From Alphaproteobacteria bacterium (lineage in GTDB: Bacteria > Pseudomonadota > Alphaproteobacteria > CACIAM-22H2): 64,000 bases of DNA. Under the pieces are notes generated by a model. It worked only from the letters and a program-made list of their open reading frames with translations. It was not told the DNA's origin and did no database searches. The stretch lies in contig JAEULA010000008.1 in the NCBI GenBank assembly GCA_016793165.1, positions 1 through 64,000 on the forward strand, read 5' to 3'. Shown here one piece after another: positions 1 to 7,145 of this stretch. Position numbers and translations under genes: made by a program. Position 1 is the first letter of the stretch. The number at the start of each line of letters is the position of its first letter.

Positions 1-1
1 G

Positions 2-220
2 GTCAACAGCGTCGCGCCGGGCTTCGTGCGCTCGAACCCGTCGACCGAGAAGCAGTGGGACAGCTACGGCGCCGAAGGGCAGAAGCGGCTCGTCGAGAAC
101 ATCCATCTGCGGCGGCTCGGCACGCCGCAGGACATCGCCAACGCGGTGGTGTTCTTCGCCTCCGAGCTCGCACCCTGGGTGTCGGGCCAGATCCTGCAGG
201 TCGACGGAGGGCGTGCGTGA
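2..220 (+). CDS. short-chain dehydrogenase/reductase (SDR), C-terminal part
   Basis: This is the last 72 residues of an SDR whose start lies outside the window. Visible landmarks are NSVAPGFV (the stretch after the catalytic Tyr/Lys that closes the nicotinamide pocket), RLGTPQDIANAVVFFAS and the terminal GQILQVDGG, all standard for classical FabG-like SDRs. The catalytic YxxxK is off the edge, so substrate cannot be judged. The stop overlaps the GTG start of the next gene by four bases, so the two are probably co-translated. Identity as an SDR is firm; the exact enzyme is unknown. Confidence 0.9.
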   Translation, partial: VNSVAPGFVRSNPSTEKQWDSYGAEGQKRLVENIHLRRLGTPQDIANAVVFFASELAPWVSGQILQVDGGRA

Positions 221-1098
221 AGCCCGGCCGCGGGCTCGATCACCTCGTCCTCGCGGTACGCGATCTCGATGCGGCGGCGGCCCGGTACCAGCGGTGGGGC
301 TTCACCCTCACGCCGCGAGCCCAGCATCCCTGGGGTACGGCCAACCGCCTCGTCCAGTTCGACGGCGTCTTCCTCGAACTCGTCGAAGTCGATCGGCCGG
401 CGCTGATCGCCGAGCCGGCCCCCGGCGATGTCTCGTTCGGTGCCCGCGCCCGCGACTTCCTGCAGCGGCGCGAGGGCTTCGCGATGCTCGTGTTCGAGAG
501 CCGTGACGCGCGGATCGACTATGCCGAGCTCCTCGCGGCAGGGCTCGCGGCACGGCCGCCCTTCGACTTCTCGCGCCCGGCGCGCCTGCCCGACGGCAGT
601 GTCGTGACGGTCGGGTTCTCGCTCGTGTTCCTTCCCGATCCGCGCATCCCGGATGCGACCATCTTCCTCTGCCAGCAACAGGCACCGCAGCATTTCTGGA
701 AGCCAGCGTACCAGCGCCATGCGAATGCCACGCAGGGCGTCGGCGAGGTGGTAATGAGCGCGGATCGCCCGGCCGCTTGGGAAGCGCATTTCGCGGCGCT
801 GCAGGGCGAGGATGCCGTGCGCAACACGCCGGAAGGCCTCGACGTCGCGACGGCGCGCGGGCGCGTCGTCGTGCGACGCTCCGCGGATGTGGCGGCGCGC
901 TTCGGCGGCCCGATCACCGGCGGCCGGGGCGGGACGCCGGGGCTAGCGGGATTCAGCCTCGAGACGTCGCGCCTCGAGGCGGTGACCGAGGCTCTAGCGG
1001 CCACGGGGACACGCCATCGTCGCCTCGACGATCGCGTCGTGATTCCGGCCGACGAGGCGTTCGGATGCGGACTCGAGTTCGTTCAGGCTGCGCGCTGA
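217..1098 (+). CDS. glyoxalase-like (VOC superfamily) domain protein
   Basis: A 293-residue protein resembling the Glyoxalase_3 branch of the vicinal-oxygen-chelate fold. It opens with GLDHLVLAVRDLDAAAARY, the usual first beta strand with a metal-ligand His, followed by RWGFTLTPR and FLELVEV. Such proteins are dioxygenases, isomerases or resistance proteins; the substrate is not predictable here. I chose GTG at 217 because GGAGG lies at 206-210 and because the family start aligns there; an upstream ATG in the same frame would lie inside the SDR gene. It is coupled to the SDR by a GTGA overlap and probably belongs to the same catabolic unit. Confidence 0.75.
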   Translation: MKPGRGLDHLVLAVRDLDAAAARYQRWGFTLTPRAQHPWGTANRLVQFDGVFLELVEVDRPALIAEPAPGDVSFGARARDFLQRREGFAMLVFESRDARIDYAELLAAGLAARPPFDFSRPARLPDGSVVTVGFSLVFLPDPRIPDATIFLCQQQAPQHFWKPAYQRHANATQGVGEVVMSADRPAAWEAHFAALQGEDAVRNTPEGLDVATARGRVVVRRSADVAARFGGPITGGRGGTPGLAGFSLETSRLEAVTEALAATGTRHRRLDDRVVIPADEAFGCGLEFVQAAR

Positions 1099-1220
1099 CC
1101 TTGTGAACGCCGCGGACCGCTTCACCCGACGCGACGTTGCGCGCCGTCGGTCGGAGTGCGAGGCTCGCGCGCGTCAGGTCGCGGCGTCGTGGCGCGCGCG
1201 CCAAACGGGGGGAAACCGAG

Positions 1221-2135
1221 ATGAGCGAGACGACGCGCGTCGGCTATATCGGCGTGGGCTTGATGGGTCATGGCGCGGCCAAGAACATCCTTGGAAAGGG
1301 CTACGAGATGGCCGTGCTCGGCAATCGCAACCGCGTTCCGGTCGACGACCTGGTGTCGCGCGGCGCACGCGAGGCGAAGTCGCCGGCCGAGTTGGCGCGC
1401 GAGTGCGATGTCGTCTTCATGTGCCTGCCCTCGAGCGTCGAGGTCGAGCGCACCGTCTACGGCGACGGCGGCCTGCTGTCGGCGGCGCGGCCCGGGCTTG
1501 TCGTCGTCGATTCCACGACCGCCGATCCGGCCTCGACGCGCAAGATCGGCGCCGATCTGCGCGCGCGCGGTGCCGACATGGTCGATGCACCGGTGGGACG
1601 CACGCCGAAGGAGGCCGAGGCGGGAAAGCTCTCGACCTTCGTCGGCGGCAACCCGGACACCGTGGCTCGGGTCCGGCCGATCATCGCGAGCTATGCGGAG
1701 GTCATCATCGACGCCGGCGAGCTCGGGGCAGGCCACATGCTCAAGCTCTGCAACAACTTCATCTCGATCGGGACATGCGCGGTCATCTCCGAGGCCGTCG
1801 CCACCGCGTCCAAGCTCGGGGTCGACCTGCGCAAGCTGTTCGAGGTCGTGTCCGCCGGCGGTGCCAACAGCGCGATGTTCCAGATGGTCATGCCCTGGGT
1901 GCTCGAAGGGGACGACAGCCGGTTGAAGGGTCCGCTCCGGATCGCCGCCAAGGACCTGCGGTTCTTCTGCCGCCTCGCCGAAGGGGCGGGCATGGCGTCG
2001 TTCATCGCGCAGGCCTGCTCCCAGACCTACGCGCTGGCCAACGCCCAAGGGCATTCCGAGCGCTTCATGCCGACCTTGCCGGGCATCCTCGCCGAGCTGA
2101 ACGGCGGCCGGATCCGGGATCTGCCGCCGGCCTGA
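1221..2135 (+). CDS. NAD(P)-binding beta-hydroxyacid dehydrogenase, YihU/HIBADH-like
   Basis: A 304-residue member of the 3-hydroxyisobutyrate dehydrogenase family. The N-terminal Rossmann fold carries GYIGVGLMGHGAAKN. The substrate motif reads DAPVGRTPKEAEAGK (residues 122-136), where ordinary family members have DAPVSGG. The catalytic lysine is K175 in GHMLKLCNNFIS. The GRT motif with N178 and S182 matches what I recall for sulfolactaldehyde reductase YihU, where Arg, Asn and Ser hold the sulfonate, so an anionic C3/C4 aldehyde or hydroxyacid is plausible. Start ATG 1221 has a GGGGGGA run just upstream. It sits directly before an ABC importer that may bring in its substrate. Confidence 0.85.
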   Translation: MSETTRVGYIGVGLMGHGAAKNILGKGYEMAVLGNRNRVPVDDLVSRGAREAKSPAELARECDVVFMCLPSSVEVERTVYGDGGLLSAARPGLVVVDSTTADPASTRKIGADLRARGADMVDAPVGRTPKEAEAGKLSTFVGGNPDTVARVRPIIASYAEVIIDAGELGAGHMLKLCNNFISIGTCAVISEAVATASKLGVDLRKLFEVVSAGGANSAMFQMVMPWVLEGDDSRLKGPLRIAAKDLRFFCRLAEGAGMASFIAQACSQTYALANAQGHSERFMPTLPGILAELNGGRIRDLPPA

Positions 2136-2218
2136 TCGCGCCGATCTCTCGGCGCCGCGCGTCCGACGCTGGCGCGTGCGCCGAACGACGACAGCGTCGT
2201 GCAACGGGGAGGAAGACG

Positions 2219-3019
2219 ATGGGCAATCGGATCAGGGGCTGGATGGTCGCGCTGTGTGCGGCGGCGATGGTGGCCGTCGCGCCGGCGGCGAGCGAGGCGC
2301 AGACGACGCTGGAGCGCATCCTGAAGGAGAAGAAGATCCGGATCACGGCCGAGGTGACGTCGCCGCCGTTCGGCATCCTGGACGCCAGCGGCCAGCCCGA
2401 CGGCTCGGAGATCGCGACCGCGCGCCAGCTCGCCAAGGACCTCGGCGTCGAGCTGGAGTTCGTCCAGGTGAAGGCGCCCGATCGCATCCCGGCACTGCTC
2501 GCCGGACGCGCCGACGTCGCGATCTCGTCGCTGTCGATCACGCTCGATCGCGCGAAGACCGTCGCCTTCGCCAATCCGCACGGCGCGCTGTCGATCGTCA
2601 TCACCGGGCCCAAGTCGGTCGGGATCAAGGGGCCCGCGGACCTCGCGGGCAAGAAGATCGGCATCACCCGCGCCACGCTGGAGGAGGCGACCGTGCCGAA
2701 GAGCGCGCCGCCGGGCGCGAACATCGTCTTCTTCGACGACATCGGCGTCACCATCCAGGCCCTGGTCTCCGGCCAGATCGACGCGGCCGGCATGTCGGCC
2801 TTCGCCGCCAAGTCGATACGCGATCGCAATCCGCGGGCCGAGCTCGAGGACAAGTACGTCGTCACGACGGCCTACTACGCCGCGGCGATGCGCCCCGCGG
2901 ACCACGACCTGCGGCAGTGGATCAACACCTGGGTGTTCATCAACAAGCAGAACGGCGTGCTCGCGCAGATCTACGAGAAGCACACCGGCGTGAAGCTCGT
3001 CGACCTGCCGCAGTTCTGA
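2219..3019 (+). CDS. polar amino-acid-type ABC importer, periplasmic binding protein
   Basis: A 266-residue family-3 solute-binding protein. It has a Sec signal peptide (hydrophobic stretch about 9-27, cleavage near ASEAQ), then LERILKEKKIRITAEVTSPPFGILD, a typical first lobe, and ADLAGKKIGITRATLEEATVP and GQIDAAGMSAF, typical of the hinge and second lobe. It should deliver a small amino acid or related organic acid to the two permeases encoded next. GGGGAGGAAG just before ATG 2219 is a strong ribosome site. A long hairpin separates it from the permease genes. The ligand is unknown. Confidence 0.88.
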   Translation: MGNRIRGWMVALCAAAMVAVAPAASEAQTTLERILKEKKIRITAEVTSPPFGILDASGQPDGSEIATARQLAKDLGVELEFVQVKAPDRIPALLAGRADVAISSLSITLDRAKTVAFANPHGALSIVITGPKSVGIKGPADLAGKKIGITRATLEEATVPKSAPPGANIVFFDDIGVTIQALVSGQIDAAGMSAFAAKSIRDRNPRAELEDKYVVTTAYYAAAMRPADHDLRQWINTWVFINKQNGVLAQIYEKHTGVKLVDLPQF

Positions 3020-3027
3020 GGCCGATG

Positions 3028-3073
3028 CCGCCGCCCGAGGGGCCGCGCCGCCGCGCGCGGCGCCGGGCGGCGG
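3028..3073 (+). promoter_or_regulatory. intercistronic GC hairpin after binding-protein gene
   Basis: Positions 3028-3037 (CCGCCGCCCG) are the perfect inverted complement of 3064-3073, and the interior can fold further. There is no U-run, so it is more likely an mRNA-stabilising or attenuating element between the binding protein and permease cistrons than a Rho-independent terminator. Equivalent hairpins follow four other binding-protein genes in this window. Function is inference. Confidence 0.5.
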
Positions 3074-3086
3074 AACGGCGCCCGCG

Positions 3087-3809
3087 ATGGACTACGTCTT
3101 CCAGTTCGGCGTCGTCGCCGAGAACCTGCCGCTGCTGCTCCGGGGGGTGCGGACGACCTGCATCCTGACGGGGCTGGCGATCGTCCTCGGGACCGCGCTG
3201 GGCGTCCTCTGCGCCTATCTGCAGGCGGCCGGCTGGCGCGTGGTGCGGACCGTGGTGCGCGGTTATGTCGAGTTCATCCGCAACACGCCCTTCCTGATCC
3301 AGATCTTCTTCATCGCCTTCTCGGTCCCCGACCTCGTGTTCACCGGCGGCCAGCTGCTGGGGACGCGCCTCGTGCTGCGGATCGAGCCGATGACCGCCGC
3401 GGTGATCGGCATGACGATCAGCCTCGGGGGCTATGCGACCGAGATCGTGCGCGGCGGCATCGACGCCGTGTCGCGCGGGCAGATCGAGGCCGGGCGCGCG
3501 CTCGGCCTCTCGGGCATGCGGATCTTCCGGCTGATCGTGCTGCCGCAGGCGGTCCGGATCGCGTATCCGTCGCTCGCGAGCCAGTACGTGCTGCTGATGC
3601 TCGGGTCGAGCGTCGTCTCGGCCATCGCGGTGGAGGAGCTGACGGGGCTCATGAACACGCTGCGATCGACGACCTTCCGGGACTTCGAGTTCGTGTTCGC
3701 GGTGACTTTGCTCTACCTGGCGATGTCGCTGGCGTTCCGGGCGGCATTGGCCGGGGTCTACTGGATCGCCTTCCTGCGCGGTCGTCCGGCGGAGGCCGCG
3801 GCGCGATGA
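3087..3809 (+). CDS. amino-acid ABC transporter permease (His/Glu/Gln/Arg type)
   Basis: A 240-residue HisM/GlnP-type inner-membrane permease. Hydrophobic helices are evident (LLLRGVRTTCILTGLAIVLG near the start, LVLRI and VIGMTISL in the middle), as are EFIRNTPFLIQIFF and the EAA-loop RGGIDAVSRGQIEAGRALG, which contacts an ATPase. It pairs with the next permease to form a heterodimeric channel; the genes overlap by ATGA. No ATP-binding subunit is encoded in this cluster, so one must be recruited from elsewhere in the genome. Confidence 0.92.
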   Translation: MDYVFQFGVVAENLPLLLRGVRTTCILTGLAIVLGTALGVLCAYLQAAGWRVVRTVVRGYVEFIRNTPFLIQIFFIAFSVPDLVFTGGQLLGTRLVLRIEPMTAAVIGMTISLGGYATEIVRGGIDAVSRGQIEAGRALGLSGMRIFRLIVLPQAVRIAYPSLASQYVLLMLGSSVVSAIAVEELTGLMNTLRSTTFRDFEFVFAVTLLYLAMSLAFRAALAGVYWIAFLRGRPAEAAAR

Positions 3810-4489
3810 GCCGGGACTTCGCCTGGAACGAGTTCGTCTTCGTCCTCCTGGCGATGCGCTGGACGATCCTGTTGTCGCTCGTCGCCTTCGTCGCGGGCGC
3901 GCTGGGCGGGCTGGGCATCGCGCTGCTGCGCACCGCGCGGCGCCCGCTGTGGCGCGCGGTCGCGATCGGCTACATCCAGTTCTTCCAGGGCACGCCGGTG
4001 CTGATGCAGCTGTTCTTCTTCTACTACGGGCTGGCGGTACTTTTCGCGATCCGGCTCGACCCGTGGCCGGCGGTGACCCTGGCCTTCACGTGCTACGCGG
4101 CCGCCTTCCTGGGCGAGATCTGGCGCGGCGCGATCCAGGCGGTGGGGGCGGGGCAGTGGGATGCGGCGCGATCGCTCGCCCTCGGGCGCTGGACCACCCT
4201 GCGCAAGGTCGTGCTGCCGCAGGCGTTGCGCATCGCCATCCCCGCCACGGTCGGCTTCCTCGTCCAGCTCGTGAAGTCGACCTCTGTCGCCGCGCTGATC
4301 GGATTCATCGAGGTGACACGGGCCGGCCAGCTGATGGTCAACGTGACGTTCCAGCCGCTGCGCGTCTTCCCGGTGGTGGCGCTGCTCTATTTCGCGCTGT
4401 GCTGGCCGCTGTCGCGGCTGAGCCGCCGGCTGGAGCGACGCCTCGATTCCAGGCTCGGCGGCGGCGTCACGGCCGGCTGGGCGGCCTGA
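3806..4489 (+). CDS. amino-acid ABC transporter permease, second subunit
   Basis: A 227-residue HisM/GlnP-type permease, partner of the preceding one. It shows the same pattern: N-terminal helix WTILLSLVAFVAGALGGLGI, IQFFQGTPVLMQLFFFYYG, and the EAA loop WRGAIQAVGAGQWDAARSLALG. The start codon overlaps the previous stop (ATGA), indicating translational coupling. After its stop the next gene is on the other strand only 15 bases away, so the operon ends here without an ATPase gene. Confidence 0.92.
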   Translation: MSRDFAWNEFVFVLLAMRWTILLSLVAFVAGALGGLGIALLRTARRPLWRAVAIGYIQFFQGTPVLMQLFFFYYGLAVLFAIRLDPWPAVTLAFTCYAAAFLGEIWRGAIQAVGAGQWDAARSLALGRWTTLRKVVLPQALRIAIPATVGFLVQLVKSTSVAALIGFIEVTRAGQLMVNVTFQPLRVFPVVALLYFALCWPLSRLSRRLERRLDSRLGGGVTAGWAA

Positions 4490-4504
4490 AGTCGCGCGGC
4501 CCGC

Positions 4505-5632
4505 CTACGCGTCCGAGCGGTCGAAGAAGCGCCTGATCTCCTCGACATAGGCGGCGGCGCCCGACTGAAGGTCGCGGACGACGGGCACGTTGCCCACGAG
4601 GAAGCGCGTGATCGGATCGCCGAGCGGCAGGATCAGCCGTGCCCAGGTCTTGATCGCGAGCGCCGGGGCGCCGTGGCTGACGGTCAGCATCGGCACGCCG
4701 CGCGCGAGGACGGCGCGATAGCAGCCCTCGTAGAAGACCGGGCCGGGCATGCGCGTGGCCCGCGCCATGTCGCGCGTCGTCCGTCCGGTCCAGTCGAACG
4801 AGGTCGCGTTGACGAGCTGCGCGCCGTAGAGCGTGTAGCGGAAGCGGCGGCCGCCATCCTCGACGTCGACGAGCATGACGTTGCCCAGGATCGGGCGCAT
4901 CTCGATCGGGTCGACCTCGCGCGGCATCGGCGCCCGACGAGCGCCGCGCAGGCGGTTCCAGTAGTCGTGGAGGAAGCGCAGGTTCTCGATCGGGATGGCG
5001 TCGCGCGGCGGCTCCCATTGCACGCTCGGGGCCGGCAGCTTCGACGCGGCGAACAGCGCGCCGGTCGCCTCCGAGGTTCCGGCGATGAGCTCGTTCTTGA
5101 TCGCCTCCGCCTGGGCGTCGAAGTCGGGCACGACGCGGACGTCCGCGCCGCGCAGGCGCTCGAGGGCGGTCGCGACGAGCTCCGCCGGCGGCCTTGCGCC
5201 GTCGAGCACGATGGCGTCGTCCGGCTCCTCGAGCGTCGCGAACTGGCTGCCGATCAGCGACGTCGGCATGAAGTGGCCCTTGCGCGTGGCCATTCGCTGC
5301 GCGACCAGCTCCGGCGTCGCGCGCAGGTAGACGAACTTCACCTCGTCGGAGCCGCGCGCGAGGATCTCGCGGTAGCGCTTGCGAAGCGCCGAGCAGGCCA
5401 GGACGGTGGGCCGGTCCTTCGCGCGCCAGCGAACGATCGCCTCGGCCATCGCTTCGAGCCACGGCATGCGGTCGCCGTCGTCGAGCGGCTGGCCGCTCGT
5501 CATTTTCGCGATGTTGGCGGGGGGATGGAACTGGTCGCCCTCCGCGTAGTCGCCGCCCAGCGCGGCGGCGATCTGCGGGCCGATCGTGCTCTTGCCGGAG
5601 CCCGCGACGCCCATGACCACGACGACCATCAT
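4505..5632 (-). CDS. gntK: gluconokinase fused to C-terminal PAS_5 domain
   Basis: 375 residues, about twice the usual gluconokinase length (about 170). Residues 1-165 are a GntK-type kinase: VVMGVAGSGKSTIG (P-loop), EGDQFHPPANIAKM, PWLEAM, CSALRKRYREIL and KGHFMPTSLIGSQFATLE, which phosphorylates gluconate to 6-phosphogluconate. Residues about 205-365 look like the alphaproteobacterial PAS_5 family (FLHDYWNRLRGARRAPMPRE, RFRYTLYGAQLV, FYEGCYRAVL). The ATG overlaps the gnd stop as ATGA, so the kinase and the next pathway enzyme are co-translated. Frame is continuous through the junction. A role for the PAS part (membrane, ligand or partner sensing) is not known. Confidence 0.85.
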   Translation of the reverse strand: MMVVVVMGVAGSGKSTIGPQIAAALGGDYAEGDQFHPPANIAKMTSGQPLDDGDRMPWLEAMAEAIVRWRAKDRPTVLACSALRKRYREILARGSDEVKFVYLRATPELVAQRMATRKGHFMPTSLIGSQFATLEEPDDAIVLDGARPPAELVATALERLRGADVRVVPDFDAQAEAIKNELIAGTSEATGALFAASKLPAPSVQWEPPRDAIPIENLRFLHDYWNRLRGARRAPMPREVDPIEMRPILGNVMLVDVEDGGRRFRYTLYGAQLVNATSFDWTGRTTRDMARATRMPGPVFYEGCYRAVLARGVPMLTVSHGAPALAIKTWARLILPLGDPITRFLVGNVPVVRDLQSGAAAYVEEIRRFFDRSDA

Positions 5633-7059
5633 GCCTCGGGCCACTCCGCATTGAAGGTCCCGGGCTTGTCGGTGCGCTTGAGGCCGTGGCGGCCGAACAC
5701 GTCGCGCATGCCCTGGATGAGGTTCGCTCCGGACTGCCGCGTCGTGAAGCCGTCGAGATAGGCGAGGGCTGACGCGAGGACCGGGACGGCATGCGCCGCG
5801 CCGACCGCCCGCGCCACCACGCGACGCCAGGCTTCGGTCCCTTTCACGACCGGCGGCTCGTGCAGCAGCCGCATCGGATCGGGCGCCGCCGCGAGCGACT
5901 CGGCCACCTGCTCGATCAGTGGCGAGCGCAGGATGCAGCCGGCGCGCCAGCCTCGGGCGACCGCCGCGAGATCGATGCGCCAGCCCTGCGCCGTCGACGC
6001 CGCAGCGATCAGCGCCAGCCCCTGCACATGCGCCACCAGGGACGCGGCCGGCAGCGCGGCGGCGAGATCCGCCGCCGTCGCGCCCGGGCCGGACGGTGCG
6101 CTCGCCGTCGCGGCGGATGCCGTGCTCACCCCGGTGCCGGCACGTTCGCGGGCGAGCTCGTGCCGTGTCGTGCGCTGGAACGAGATGCCGCGTGCGAACA
6201 CCGCTTCGGCGAGCGTAGGGGCCGGAACGCCGAACTCGAGCGCCGCGGCCGCGGTCCATGTGCCGGTGCCCTTCTGCTCCGCGGCGTCGACGATCAGGTC
6301 GACGAGGGCGGCGTCGCCGTCGCGGGCGGCGAGCACGCGGCGCGCGCAGTCGAGGAGGAACGAATCGGCCATCGTCCCGCGCCAACCGTCGAAGTGCCGC
6401 CCGATGTCGGCTGCGCCGAGTCCATGGTCGTCGCGCAGGAGCAGGTAGGCCTCGGCCAGCAGCTGCATCACGGCGTACTCGATGCCGTTGTGCACCATCT
6501 TGACGAAGTGCCCGGCGCCGCCAGGGCCGCAGCGCGTGAAGCACGCGATGCCGGCATGGCGGGCGGCGGCGGCTTCGAACAGCGGCGCGAGGCGTGCGAG
6601 CGCCGCCGCCTCGCCGCCCGCCATGATCGCGGGCCCTTTCAGTGCGCCCTCCGCGCCGCCGGAGATGCCGAAGCCCAGGAAGTCGACGCCGCGGGCGCGG
6701 GCGGTCGCCGCCCGGCGCTCGGTGTCGCGCCAGAACGAATTGCCGCCGTCGATCACGGCGTCGCCGGGGGCGAGGCGGGGCAGCAGGGCCGCGAGCGCCT
6801 CGTCGACGGGCGGGCCCGCGGGCACCATGAGGAAGACGGTGCGCGGCGCCGGCAACGCGGCGACCAGCGCGTCAAGCGAGTCCGTGGCGCTTGCCGCCCT
6901 TCCGACCCCGGCGGCGAGCGCGAGGCCGCGTGCCCGATCGGTGTCGAAGAGGGCGAGGCGGGCGCCGTTGCGCGCGAAGTTGCGCGCCAGATTCGCCCCC
7001 ATCGTGCCGAGGCCGACGAGGCCGAGCGCGGGGGACGCTGACGCGGAAGGCGTGCTCAT
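5629..7059 (-). CDS. gnd: 6-phosphogluconate dehydrogenase, decarboxylating
   Basis: A full-length 476-residue enzyme that oxidises 6-phosphogluconate to ribulose 5-phosphate and CO2, making NADPH. Visible motifs: GLVGLGTMGANLARN (Rossmann fold), DGGNSFWRDTERR, GISGGAEGALKGPAIMAGG, HFVKMVHNGIEYAVMQLLAE (substrate and catalytic residues) and GTGTWTAAAALEFGVP. It heads the two-gene unit with the gluconokinase-PAS fusion, forming a short gluconate branch into the pentose phosphate pathway. The family's C-terminal tail is present. High confidence. Confidence 0.95.
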   Translation of the reverse strand: MSTPSASASPALGLVGLGTMGANLARNFARNGARLALFDTDRARGLALAAGVGRAASATDSLDALVAALPAPRTVFLMVPAGPPVDEALAALLPRLAPGDAVIDGGNSFWRDTERRAATARARGVDFLGFGISGGAEGALKGPAIMAGGEAAALARLAPLFEAAAARHAGIACFTRCGPGGAGHFVKMVHNGIEYAVMQLLAEAYLLLRDDHGLGAADIGRHFDGWRGTMADSFLLDCARRVLAARDGDAALVDLIVDAAEQKGTGTWTAAAALEFGVPAPTLAEAVFARGISFQRTTRHELARERAGTGVSTASAATASAPSGPGATAADLAAALPAASLVAHVQGLALIAAASTAQGWRIDLAAVARGWRAGCILRSPLIEQVAESLAAAPDPMRLLHEPPVVKGTEAWRRVVARAVGAAHAVPVLASALAYLDGFTTRQSGANLIQGMRDVFGRHGLKRTDKPGTFNAEWPEA

Positions 7060-7145
7060 GCGGACGGAACCGGCTCTCGCGGGACGAAGGCGCGGCGGCG
7101 CCGCGCGGCCGAAGTCTTACCCGGCCCGTCGTCCTGCGAAAAGCC

